Assembly: GCA_905182995.1 (NCBI GenBank)
Contig: CAJJDP010000138.1
Location: 1 to 64,000 of the forward strand
Direction of reading: 5' to 3'
Length of the DNA: 64,000 nucleotides
DNA from: Paramecium octaurelia
Taxonomy: Eukaryota > Ciliophora > Oligohymenophorea > Peniculida > Parameciidae
Positions 25,739-36,456 of this stretch are shown here, one piece after another. The position numbers were made by a program, and so were the translations under genes. Under the pieces are notes generated by a model. That model was not told the origin of the DNA, ran no database searches, and saw nothing but the letters and a program-made list of their open reading frames with translations. How positions within the stretch are numbered: position 1 is the stretch's first letter; each line of letters opens with the position of its first letter.

Positions 25739-26532
25739 TCATTTATTATTACAATTTTCCCTTAGATACAATAATTCTTATAGCATAGAGATATAAAATG
25801 GTATTGGAGTTCCGAATAAGCTTGCTGTCGGAGTAACAAAAGTTGATGTAAAGAAATCTGGAAAGGCTAGTTTAGCAGCCCCAAGTTAGTGCTAGTTTGA
25901 GAATGGAAATTAATTATACTTATAATAGATCTCCTGATACATTGGGAATGGCTTTGCTTAGGTTGGATAATAGCATTGTTGAAAAAGCTTTTGAATAATC
26001 AATAGTGGATGCAGTAACCTAGTTTGTATGAGATTTTTATACATTAATAAATCGAGTCATACTCTTGAATAGATAACTCATCAATTTTTTGGAAGCTTCC
26101 ATTTATTATTTCAGGATTGTCTATTGCTTTTGCAACTTAATCAATTCTTATCTCATGTCTACAATTTCTTCTCTAAGATTCAAAGTGTTTTCTTGTTTTT
26201 TAATCAATTACTTTTTCTTTAGTTCTCGTTTGTCTTAGTTAATAATTTCGTGAATGAACTTGACAGAGTCTTTTTATTTTTCCTTTATTTAAAAGCCATA
26301 TTTATTTAATTGCCTTAAGAAACTTGAGTATTTATTGTGTTTAAAATATTGAGGCAACAAATTAGTTTTAAATGTTTAAACACTGGAAATAAAAAAGCCT
26401 GAATCAGACCATTAAACGATATTCTAGTTTGAATTCTACTATTATCAATATTGGATTTACATCCAAAATTTCATATAACACTTAAAGGAATTTGGACTCT
26501 CTCTAATTCTTTTCTCTCGTATCTATTTACAT
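25739..26532 (-). CDS. Heat shock transcription factor, HSF cluster gene 1
   Basis: About 247 residues, introns 22 and 28 nt. The HSF DNA-binding domain is unmistakable: FLQVLYEILD, then IVQWSDSGFFI, then LLPQYFKHNKYSSFLRQLNK followed by YGF. A coiled-coil oligomerisation segment follows (LNLREEIVDMRQELIKLQKQ). The C-terminus carries TPTASLFGTPIPFY, a motif echoed in gene 2. HSFs bind inverted nGAAn repeats as trimers. The first intron falls exactly after the helix-1 motif (YEILD), the same place as in genes 2 and 3. Start MQIDTREKNQRESKFL at 26532. Gene 2 lies 58 bp upstream on the same strand. Confidence 0.92.
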
Positions 26533-26590
26533 TTATAAGGGAAAAGAAAAATTAAAATTATTGTTATATCTATTATTTTATATATACATT

Positions 26591-27387
26591 TCACTAAAGA
26601 AGTAAGTTTGTGAATTCCTTCATCTAGCCAAAGAATTGATAAAAAGGTAATGGAGTTCCTAAGTTGCTCATCATGGGAGTTTGTAATTTTGTTTCCAGAA
26701 GTTCAGGGAACCCTTGGACTATGGAATTTAGTTAGAACTTAGGTTAGATGACAATTCAGTACCTGGAAGAGGTCTCCTCCTATGTTTCCCCATATTTTCT
26801 TATGATTTGTGTACATGAGATTCCCAAAAATGTTCGCAAACCCAACGGTATGCAAAGTCATCTAGAATCAACTATAACAGTACCATATTCAATCGAGCAT
26901 AATGGGATTGCAATTTCATCATGATTTTAATTGAAAGTTGAAACTACTTATTTAAGATCCTTTGTCCTTCTTTGAGATCGTCTAATTGTGCCTTTAAACT
27001 TTTTAATTCATTTTTGTAATCTAATTTCTAGGAATTCTTCTTGATCGTCAAAACTCTCTTCGTTTCCCTCTAGTTCTCCCTAATAGTAGGATGAGTGAAA
27101 TAAGCTTTTAAATTTTCTTTAGATTTTATTTTGAATCCATATTTATTGAGCTATCTCATGAAACTCTAGTAATTATTGTGTTTGAAATTGGTAGGGAGCA
27201 ATTATGTTTTAAATTCGTCCACATTCTATATTACAAACCCATGTTCATACCATGTTATGATCTAATCATTTTTTGGATTCTATCTAATATTAGATATCAA
27301 TACATCAAGCATCCCATATAAATGTCTCAAAAATTTTTACCTCTGCTTCTCTCCACGATTCCCGAATTCCTCTTAAAGTTCCTTCAT
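26591..27387 (-). CDS. Heat shock transcription factor, HSF cluster gene 2
   Basis: About 240 residues. The DNA-binding domain has FLRHLYGMLD, IITWYEHGFVI and LLPTNFKHNNYQSFMRQLNK followed by YGFKIK. A coiled coil follows (LDYKNELKSLKAQLDDLKEG) and the tail ends SNLGTPLPFYQFFGQM, matching the end of gene 1. Introns: 24 nt after the helix-1 motif (conserved position), then 22 and 25 nt in the C-terminal half, which bring the GTPLPFY end into frame. Without those two, the frame would end earlier. Start at 27387, TGA at 26591-26593. Confidence 0.88.
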
Positions 27388-27460
27388 GAGTAAGTAATTA
27401 TACTTAAGAATATTATGATTTTTATATTACTATCAATGGATAAATATATATATTTAAAAA

Positions 27461-28005
27461 TCACAATTAAAGTTCGAGCAATTATTGGAATAATTCCGAG
27501 TATTTTTAAGATTTCAAGTGCAATTCATAAATAATTTAACTCAGTATTCTTTACTTGTAATTAACATGTTGCAGATTCTCCATTAATTAATTTTAACTAG
27601 ATTTCAAAATCATTAATTGCGAGAGAAAAGAGGAATCTGTATCTATAACAAATTCAGTTCTTCTCCTCTTGATTTTATCTATTTATCTGTAGTCACTTGT
27701 CCAATTCTCATTGTAAAATTCTGTAGTATTGGCTGATATTCTGGTATTCTTAAACCCATAATTATTCATTTACCTTAAATATATTACTTCAGATTACTTT
27801 TAGAAACTTGAATAATTAGGTTACTTGAAATATTAGGGTAATATTATTTCCTTGAACAATTTGATTTGATGGATGATTAGTTTACATCCTTTTTCATCCC
27901 AACTAATTATATGACCATTTACTTCATCCTATAATAATTGCATTACACTACATTAAGCATTGATTTCAATTTCACCAAGAAGGTGGGCACTTTTGTATCA
28001 GACAT
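27461..28005 (-). CDS. Divergent HSF-like protein, HSF cluster gene 3
   Basis: About 165 residues. Recognisable parts are FLVKLKSMLN, then HIISWDEKGCKLI, and ILPQYFKQPNYSSFQKQMNN followed by YGFKN. The first intron (23 nt) is at the same place as in genes 1 and 2. A second intron of 24 nt (GTAATCTG) interrupts the recognition helix, between SSFQK and QMNN, where the others have none. The Leu-Arg of the recognition helix (SFLRQLNKYGF) is replaced by Gln-Lys, so DNA binding may be altered. The C-terminus is short and lacks the GTP-x-PFY end. Start at 28005; an upstream ATG at 28062 would add 19 residues. It looks like a paralog under relaxed or changed selection. Confidence 0.75.
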
Positions 28006-28386
28006 CTGGTATTTGATTATCAATATTTGATAGTCTAACTAATTGAATTTATCAAACTGCATTTTATATTGAACATTCTATGACTTATAATATGTTTTAT
28101 TAATTCTATAATATTTTATTAATCATATTCATTTTTAAGTGTACACTCAAAAAAACAGATCATATTATAGAATTATATATAGACTGTGTACTTTTCAACT
28201 TATTCTGTGATATATATCAAAAAATATAAAAACTTACAATCTCCCAAATGAAATAAATCATAAAGTAGTCTCACTTTTCACACCTTTTTATTATGAATAA
28301 ACAAAGCTTGCACTTATTTGCACTATTAAATATAATAAATAAATAATAATTTCTAAAAACTAAATCAGTATCAATTCACATATATA
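28006..28386. other. Divergent intergenic region
   Basis: AT-rich stretch between HSF gene 3 (minus) and a plus-strand ORF, so it should hold promoters for both. No classical three-unit nGAAn heat-shock element stood out by eye. Confidence 0.5.
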
Positions 28387-29175
28387 ATGTATTTTTTAAG
28401 GGAAAAACGAAATAACGAAAATGAATTGATTGCTAATTTTGAGGAAATAAACAAAAAATAAATAGAAAACACAGAAAGAAAACATATGATGTGGACAATT
28501 TCCAGGTTATCCAAAAAAATATAAAATGTATAGTAAAATCATTAACTTATAATAGAAAAACCATTTGATTTTGGTCTAAGTGAATTGTTGATGTACTTGA
28601 CCACTAGGGTAAAATAGAATGGATCAAATTTGGATAATATGATAATAAGCAAAAACTGTAAATTTTATATTGTCGTAATTTCTATATAAATTAATCTGAT
28701 TTAGATAAAGAAGTCGAGATATTTTACGTTAAGCATGCATTCAATACCAATAAATTCATTGAGTTTAGGTTTTCTTGAGAAAAAAGAAATTTCAAAATTA
28801 GTTTAATATGTGTCTTAGATTATTATATCTAATTGGAACTTGGATGAGAACGTGATCAATTGTCCTTTTTATGATTCAAATAGAAAAGAAAGAACTTTGA
28901 ACGATAGTCAAATGTTTAATTTTAAGAGTTTAAATTTTCAACATTCGCTTTTCAAAACATTAATATTAGTTTTAATCCGAAATGTTCGTATTAACTTAAA
29001 TACCAATATTTATAAAATAACACGTTCATTAATTAAATTATTAGTAACTAACTAATTATCAATTTATATAATTAATAAAAGCTCAAATGTATTCAAGCCA
29101 CAATCTTGTTTTGCAATAAAATTTGCCCAAATAAAAGAGATCAATTTGTCTAAATATAATTTTTTGAAAAATTGA
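28387..29175 (+). CDS. Hypothetical intronless ORF, 262 aa
   Basis: Open from ATG 28387 to TGA 29173-29175 with no intron. The start is charged (MYFLREKRNNENELIANFEE) and later parts are mixed (DFGLSELLMYLTTRVKQNG, NLDENVINCPFYDSN). The last third is Asn/Ile/Leu-rich, like the local base bias. No domain seen. A frame this long is uncommon but not impossible by chance in a one-stop code. It may also hide introns. Confidence 0.45.
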
Positions 29176-29244
29176 TTAACATTAAAAGTAATAAATGATT
29201 ACTTAATTCAATCTTCTATATATTATAACTAATTAATAAATTAT

Positions 29245-30871
29245 ATGAATACACATTACGAAGGATTTTTTACTCAAAAGCATTCGCTCGATTTCGATGA
29301 ATTTGTTTACAAAATTACAAGAAACTAGTAAATGTTGGTTTTTCTGTTAATGACATTCTTTGCCTTATTCAGGATTGTCTCAACATTAATAGCAGGGAAA
29401 TCTTTTTATATTCTTTATGGAGGGGGGTTTTTAATCTATACAATTATACTGTTAGTGATTTCTTACAAAGGAAAACTATGGGTTAAGAAATATGGAAATC
29501 TTTTGACTTGTTGTGTCCTGAGCTTGCTGTAAATATAGGAATTTCAAATAAACAACTTAGAAGAACTTTAATAAAATTCATAATTAATTGTGATCTTTTT
29601 AATGATTATATATAGTTTTTTGAATCTGAAAGGAGCTTGCTTTTAGCTAATTGTATTTATTGGATTAAAAACTTGGATTCAAATATCAGAAAAGGGCAAT
29701 TTCAGCATTCTTAATTTCATCTTTTATTTGCTGGAGGCAATATCAATTGGATTGTTTGTTTATTTCCAATAGCAAGGACTGAATATTAGATTTTCTCAAG
29801 AATGTTTTTAAAAATAACTATGTAATAAAATTAATTTAATTAGTTCGGTTTTTGCCCGATTTGGTACAAAATTAATTTATGATGTTTAACTTGGAGTAAC
29901 AAAGTTCGAGTTTTCACTTAAGATTTTAGAGTGAGATCACCTCTATAAAATGGGATGATTCCAATGCACCAACATCCAATCTCCGAGCTTTTTTAAGGAA
30001 TACTTATTACTAGGATCAATCACTGGAGTAATATATTTTATCAAGAAACGATCTGAATAGCAATAATTACAATCATTATTATGCTCAAAACCTGATTGTT
30101 TACAATGTAGATAATGATCAATCTTCAATCGACATTAATTATGTTGAATGTTTTCTTGGTCAAAAATATTATCTAATCACTTTCAATGAAAACAAATACG
30201 ATTGTTTAGAAAGAATAAATAACTCATTAATCACATGCATTAATAGAAATTAATAACTTACTATTAGTTTCTTAAAAAAACAACTCAACCAAATTTCCAC
30301 AATTATGACCACAAAAAGTTAAATTTAACTATTAGCTAAATTAAAGATTCATTGTATGTATTTCCTGGGCTAATTTTTATAAGTTAATAGTTTTTCGTAA
30401 ATAGATCGTAATATCAAAGACATCAACCTCACAAAACTCTTACAACTAATGGTTAACCTCTATTGCAATGCTTATTAGCCCATTTAAATAGAATTATAAT
30501 CAGATGAATATTATGATTTCTACATTTAGAGTAATGAGGAATTGATTCAAACCTTCTTTTAAATACTATGCTAATTATTGATTCGATTAAAAGCAAATCA
30601 AACACGAAATTAGTTGATTTTTGGATAAGATTAAAGTACTACAAAATTATTTTATATTGTTGTCAGAACTGAATGTTATTAGGAATATAAAATATAACTT
30701 CAGAATAACCCTTTCTTTTAGAAAATATAGAGAAGATTGTGTCCAAATCTCGACATTCTCGCATAAAATTAGTGTAAAATTTATTCATCATATATAGCTG
30801 TGAAATTATATCTCTATAAAAATTATTAACCTTTGGAAGAGATGAGGGAGTTCGAAGATGAAATTATTTGA
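29245..30871 (+). CDS. Multi-pass membrane protein with degenerate histidine-kinase-like cytoplasmic part
   Basis: About 530 residues, one 34-nt intron (GTAACAAAG) that joins QLG to SEITSIKWDDSN. The first 220 residues hold about five or six hydrophobic segments (MLVFLLMTFFALFRIVSTLI, FLIYTIILLVISY, NFIFYLLEAISIGLFVYF). The soluble part starts PAS-like, then has a segment laid out as the end of a dimerisation domain and start of a HATPase domain (NLTKLLQLMVNLYCNAYQPI, then QTFFQILCQLL). No H-box, N-box or G-box is visible, so phosphotransfer is unlikely. Two similar genes lie at 46-50 kb. Family membership is inferred from layout. Membrane location is well supported. Confidence 0.65.
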
Positions 30872-31351
30872 TGATTTTTTAGTAACAGTGATATATATCC
30901 ACATATTTTATTTTAAAACAACTATGTTTATAATTATATTCTTTCTATTTTTTTGATATAGTTTGTAAACCTGATTGAATATTAAATTTATCAAACTAAA
31001 ATGACAAAGAAGATCACTTTACAGTTTTTCGAATCCTTCAATTTAAATATAAGTTATTGAATATTTTTGAGGAAGAAAATTATTGATTCTTTATGACTTC
31101 TACTGAAGAGCTATTCACTCATTTATTTATGGGAAAATGAACTCATAGATCGAACGATTAATTTTACAAGCTACAGCATACTAATGGTAAGTGTATCCCT
31201 AATGGATTTCCAGAAATAGTGAAAATTAATTTCAATACACAAATATAAATTATGAATTCTGTCGACTAGGTCAAATTATCATTCAAGTCCTTATTGTCCA
31301 TTGCTTGAATAGATACAAATTCATGATTTTGAACACAACTAAGTTCTATTT
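30872..31351. other. Intergenic, weak frames only
   Basis: Minus-strand frames near 31130-31360 (MKIELSCVQNHEFVSIQAMD) have fair composition but no recognisable domain. Nothing else seen. Confidence 0.4.
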
Positions 31352-31603
31352 TCATGTATCCTAGAAGCACATCTGAACGTGACATTTTACCCCATTTCGG
31401 GATAGCAATTTGATAAATTATGTGTTTATATGGTTGAATAAATCAGAATAAGGAATATCTTCTTGGAATTTTCTGTCTAACATGGAAATAATAATTCCTA
31501 AAGAAAGAATGTCAATAATACTGTAAAGTCCTTCTATATTTGTACTAATAGATGAAGAAAAATTAATAGTAATTACATAATGTTTGTGATACTTGATAAA
31601 CAT
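31352..31603 (-). pseudogene. Possible kinase-domain fragment
   Basis: An 84-codon frame from ATG 31603 to TGA 31352-31354. The segment YSIIDILSLGIIISMLDRKF resembles subdomain IX of protein kinases (D-x-W-S-L-G-x-x-x), with Trp replaced by Leu. None of the catalytic motifs (HRD, DFG, APE) are present. It looks like a remnant or a very degraded copy. It lies downstream of the doublecortin-like kinase on the same strand. Confidence 0.35.
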
Positions 31604-32023
31604 GAAAAAGATGAATAGACTATTTAATTATTAAATAAATAGAAAACTGTCATAATTTATGGTATTAATTAACATTAAATTTTTATCATAAATCTCAAAT
31701 AAAAGTACTCTAATCAATATACTTTTATGAGATCCATTTATAAAGGATTTCATTGAAAAATATGCTGAAATGGTTTTTATAAATTGAATGTAAAAATAAT
31801 ATCAAATAATTTCACTGATATAGTTGGTTAAATTAATATATAATGAAATAATATTTGTTTATATTAATAATAATAACACAGAATAAGGATTTATTTAAAG
31901 AATTGGAAGAGTGTGCATAATATCAACTGGAAATTCACAGGAACTCAAAATCGTTGAATGAAATCAAGATGTTAGAGATATTATGATACAGGACTATAAA
32001 CAAACATAAATGTCAATTGCAAA
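31604..32023. other. Intergenic, nothing recognised
   Basis: AT-rich, no supported frame, RNA gene or repeat. Confidence 0.55.
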
Positions 32024-33318
32024 TCATTTGATTTTATTGAAAAACAAAACCTTATCTTATCTGGTAACAGATCTTCGATGATACATATTCTTTCTTTGAC
32101 TAACAAGTATAATTTAATCCTCATCTTATTGTTATCTGTAAGAATTTAGTTTAGTCACACTAGAAGATCTACCATTACGAAAGGATAATTTAAATAATAT
32201 GGGCTATTCTTTAAACCAAGAATGATTTTGAATGTCAAAGATGTTTGCCCTCTCTTTTGGGGGATTAACAAATATTTAACTTAACAGATGTATTAAATCT
32301 TTGGAGACACTTTTCTTGGGTATGCCATAATTACATTAAATGATATTTCTATAGGTTTCAGAAGGATTGGCTCCATCAAAAGGAAGTTTTCCAAAAACCA
32401 ATCCATAGATAATGCATCCAACTGCCCAAACATCTTAGGATGGTTGGATACATTTATATGAAGGGGACAAAACTTCTGGAGCCAGATAAGATAATGTACC
32501 TACAACACTATCGGGTAGTTTTTATTGTCCAACATAACTCGAAACTCCAAAATCAATAATTTTTATCTATTTTTTGAATTAAAAAATCTACTTCTTTGGA
32601 ATTCGGAGAAGTTAACATAATATTTTCTAATTTCAAGTCGCAGTGCACAATGCTGTTCTGATGACAATAGGCGATTGCATCTACTATTTGTTTCGAATAT
32701 AGCTTAGCATCTGCTTCACTTAATTTGGCTAAAAATAAATAATAAAAATTAGGATATACAATTGGCTTAGTTTAGGAGTGATCCACCATTCAAGTATTCT
32801 AAAACCATAGTAATTTCTCTCTGATTTTATGTAAGATAGCTTTAATGCAATTTAACAATATTTTTATGATCCAATGCATTTAAAATTAATTATTCTTATG
32901 AAATTCCATCTATTTCCTATCCCAACCATGTTTTCAAACTAATTATTTTCAGAGCAACAGATTCTTTAGTGAATTTATGTTTTCCAAGTAATACAATTCC
33001 TTAACCTCCCTCCCCTATCTTCTTGATGATATCATATTATTGCTGGATAATATTTGGCTTTAGGTCTTCGTTAGTTAGTTCCACGTATAGTGTTGTGCCT
33101 CTTTTGATGTTAATCAAGTCCTTTTCTTCGACTTCGGTTCCATCAGGCTTGAATAGCCTTAGAAATTTCAAATTCCTTCTCCAACTAATTTTAATCAATT
33201 TCATAATATCTGAGAATTTGGTGTTTTGGTTGAGTAACAAACACAAGGGATTGCAATTCAATGAAATCAATGTACAGAATCGTACTTATTTGGATAAAGT
33301 AAATTTAGGGATGCTCAT
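32024..33318 (-). CDS. Doublecortin-like protein kinase
   Basis: About 412 residues, introns 31 and 25 nt. Residues about 20-95 look like a doublecortin (DCX) repeat: [15 protein letters not shown], then [11 protein letters not shown] and GTTLYVEL, matching the DCX pattern ending in TPDGTxV. The kinase domain follows: [21 protein letters not shown] lysine, [46 protein letters not shown] is replaced by HCD, so the regulatory Arg is missing and activation-loop control may differ, while the catalytic Asp stays. DCX domains bind microtubules, so a role at cortical or ciliary microtubules is likely. Start at 33318 is the only ATG that includes the whole DCX-like part. Confidence 0.78.
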
Positions 33319-33619
33319 CTATTTATTTATTATAATCAAAATTCAATATTCTGCATTTTTATTTGAAATGCAATTATGGAATTGAATTTAATCTTTCAGT
33401 TACATCACCAAATTAATATGTCTCAAAAAAGTAGTTTTCCTTGATTTTGAGGAAATTTGTTTAGAGTTGTTCCACATGTATTATGTTTGGTATGGAACAT
33501 TCTGAAATTAAATTGATATTCGATGATAATCTGTAATAATATTTAAAATTATAATTCAATTATTATATATTATGAAATCATCTAAAAGTTCTTAATTTCT
33601 GAAAATTTATAATTTATAA
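33319..33619. other. Intergenic, nothing recognised
   Basis: AT-rich stretch between two minus-strand genes. Confidence 0.6.
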
Positions 33620-34669
33620 TCAATTCTCTTCTTGAAACTTATTCATGGACTTCAACTACGATACATCCCTATACAACTAAATATTGATTGCATTCTCACC
33701 GATCCTAATCTCAGAGTCAGGAGAATGCAATTTAAGATACAACTTAATGACCGAATTCTTGTTCAGGTTTTCGAATAGAATAAATGAATTGAAACAAATT
33801 ATCTGAACAAACAAAATCTCAAGTTTGGAGTGCAAAATGATTCTGATCTTGGATCTTTAATCTAACGTTGTCTTCCTCAGAGTAATCTACAACAATTGAA
33901 TGATGAAATCTTAAGGCATATCTTTATAATGAACAACATCGAATTTAGTATCTGTGCAATCAAATTGAAGATTAACATCGGAATATGCTTTTTGAAAGAG
34001 TGAAATTATGGCCAGAAACAGTTGCTTATAATCAATAGAGACAGTTTCAAAATATGTTTTGGCTTATGAAAACGAATTTGATATCTTATATTTGCCTTGG
34101 AAATACAAGTGATGGAGTTTTAATTGATAAAGTACTTGGATTCTAGATGTTTCATTCTGTAGACTCAAATTGATTAATGTCGCCTGCTTCTTTAGAAAGT
34201 TGTACACAATGGATTAATGCTAGCCAATCAAATTAATTAGTTTATCCTTCGTAGATTGTAGATACTATGTTCTTTAATTAGATTACTCTAAGACAATTAA
34301 GAAGTTGTCATCCAAGTTATACAACTCTGCAAGGAGAATATTTGTTTCTTCAAAATCAACAGAGTCATATTAATTTGGTCTAAGTGTAAACTAATTTAGA
34401 TCGAAAAACTTAGATTTTTTATCTATTCTGTTCAGTATGAATTGTTCAATTGTTACACCAGAAATGTGTTATAGTCTGAAAAATTATCGAAAATTATCCT
34501 CCTAAGAGAATTCTTGAGTGCAATAAGGGAACCTATCCATTTTACTTGAGTTCTTGTATTTAAAACACATTCTATGGTGATCAAATGAGAATAGCACAAA
34601 TGGGTCGCTTATTACTGAAGGCAATAATTAATCTATAAGAAATTGAAATATATAATATACGCCAATCAT
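33620..34669 (-). CDS. Uncharacterised protein, perhaps related to the histidine-kinase-like family
   Basis: Intronless, 349 residues, ATG 34669 to TGA 33620-33622. The N-terminal third (FVLFSFDHHRMCFKYKNSS) has a PAS-like feel. A helical middle follows (QRTQYLQSTKDKLINLIGQH) and then a part laid out like a degenerate HATPase domain (DFIIQLLQITLRKTTLD, SEIRIGENAINIQLYRD). It shares this layout with the soluble halves of the membrane proteins at 29 and 46-50 kb but has no membrane segments in the called frame. No catalytic motifs seen. Gene reality is well supported by the long intronless frame. Relationship is inferred. Confidence 0.65.
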
Positions 34670-35557
34670 TTCCTTGATTATTACTCAAAAACAGGAGTCT
34701 TCTTTCCTTTTCGATATTGTATACTACAGAAACAAAACAAATAGGACATAAAATGGATAATATGACTGAACAACTATCAGTTTTACCATCAAAGAGTCCA
34801 GCTATTAGTAATTTGAATAAAGTTTAACAAACAATATTGATTGCTGCCAATTTATAATCAATAATTAATAGTATTGAAGTGTGTGCAATGGCTAAGTTTG
34901 TGCCAAGAATGAATTGATTGGTGCCTTATTAATCATGAATTTAGTGTAAAATAAGCAAATTGTTAATAAAGACCATGCAAAATATTGTACCAGATGAACA
35001 GAATTTTAAAATTAAAATAGACATCAGTAATATTATGGATAAGATAATCGATGTGATTAATATGCCAGCAATATTCTCTTCATTAGCAAAACTTATTAAT
35101 CGTATTAGGGCTATTATAAACGAAAGTAAGGCTGTTTTCTTGAAGTTATCATAACAATATTGTTCCTTTTCTTTCTGATACAGAGTTTCTAAGTGTTACT
35201 ATTGAAAGGTCTGTGTAAATTTATTCATAGTTTTAATAATAACATAAATATATATTTTAACTAAAATCTTTTTATGTCCTTTAATTATAGTCATCCTGAT
35301 CTTAGCATTTTGTTACATTACTACTTTGGATAATCATCATTTTCAGTCCCTTTATATTTTCATCCATTTTTCACCATATAAATCCAGGTGTCTTAATGAG
35401 AAAAGACAAAGTATAAAAAATTAATAAAGTTTACAAGATAATTATGGGAAGTAATTTTATAATTAAGCTTAACAAAATCAGCAATATAAATTATAAATAA
35501 ATAAGAAATAAATAAAATTAATTATATTTATATTAATATAAATTACATAATATCCAA
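34670..35557. other. Possible broken small gene and intergenic DNA
   Basis: Plus-strand frames from 34753 (MDNMTEQLSVLPSKSPAISN) and to about 35182 (FKIKIDISNIMDKIIDVINM) look like parts of one helical protein, but they lie in different frames and no convincing intron joins them. It may be a decayed gene or an uncertain multi-exon one. 35184-35557 holds nothing recognisable. Confidence 0.35.
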
Positions 35558-36405
35558 ATGTCAAGAGTCAAACAATCTTTATGTAATGATAATATTTGAG
35601 TCATAGACGCCTAGCCATCACCAAGTACAGGTAGAATTTAAAAGATCTCAGAGAAGCTGTCAACCATTTAGATTGGAGTTGAGAATGAAAGGTTTTAGAA
35701 ATTGGAATAAGCTGAACAACGTATTCAATAAGCAGAGGATGCCTTTAATGAGTTTCAAGAGTAAATCTTCACTAGATTGAATGGATTGAGAGATTAAGTA
35801 AACAATAAATTGAATTGAAATTACAGTTAGGCAAATTATAGAAGCAAGTGGAGGATGACAGATTGGCAAAAGAATAAGCCATCGAAGCCAAGAATAGAGA
35901 TGTTTAGGCTTTGACTAAGAAGTTTGAAAATGCAATTGAGAATGAGCAGCAGACCAAGAAGGAAGGAGAAGCCAAGGTTCTTAGATTGACAGAAGATAAA
36001 TCAGCATTACTCAGAACAGAAGTCTAGAAGGAAACTGCCTAAAGAATAGATGCTATTGAAGGAATTCATTAGGGATTACAAAATGATTTGCCAAAGATCC
36101 AAGAGGCAATTCGAGAAGAGGCCAATGAAAGAGATGAGTCTGATTAAAATGTAAGGAGATTAATTTTATTTTAGGTTATGAAATCGATCACCGATGAGTT
36201 GGTAAAGTTGAGCAGCTTGATCAATGTGGAGAAGAGAAACAGAGATGAAAGCGAATAGTCCATATTTGAAATGCTTAAGGATATAGTGAATAGAGTTAAG
36301 GTGGAATTGGATCAAGAGAAGAGAACCAGAGAATAATCAGAAGAACATTTGCTTAGTTTATTGGAAGACACCTGTAATAAATTAAGTATTGCAGCAAATT
36401 TATGA
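35558..36405 (+). CDS. SF-assemblin (striated fibre protein)
   Basis: About 256 residues, introns 24, 29 and 24 nt. It has a short Ser/Pro head (MSRVKQSLYAQPSPSTGRIQ) with the SP motif typical of SF-assemblins, then one long coiled-coil rod with regular heptads (ISEKLSTIQIGVENERFQKL, EDDRLAKEQAIEAKNRDVQA). It ends LLSLLEDTCNKLSIAANL, where the CxKL end is also typical. The protein assembles the striated rootlet fibres attached to basal bodies, which in Paramecium are kinetodesmal fibres built from many such paralogs. Length fits the family. Same strand as CFAP298, 51 bp downstream, which suits a ciliary context but does not prove co-regulation. Confidence 0.88.
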
Positions 36406-36456
36406 AGAATTTATATATTCATCTGATATCAGTATTTATAATATATACACATTTCT

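Noticed and set aside
25798-26031. Plus-strand ORF of 77 codons (start MVLEFRISLLSEQQ)
   Set aside because: It lies opposite the 3' exons of HSF gene 1, whose frame and intron there give the FGTPIPFY end shared with gene 2. The plus frame is its shadow.
33023-33385. Plus-strand ORF of 120 codons
   Set aside because: Antisense to the DCX-like and first kinase exons.
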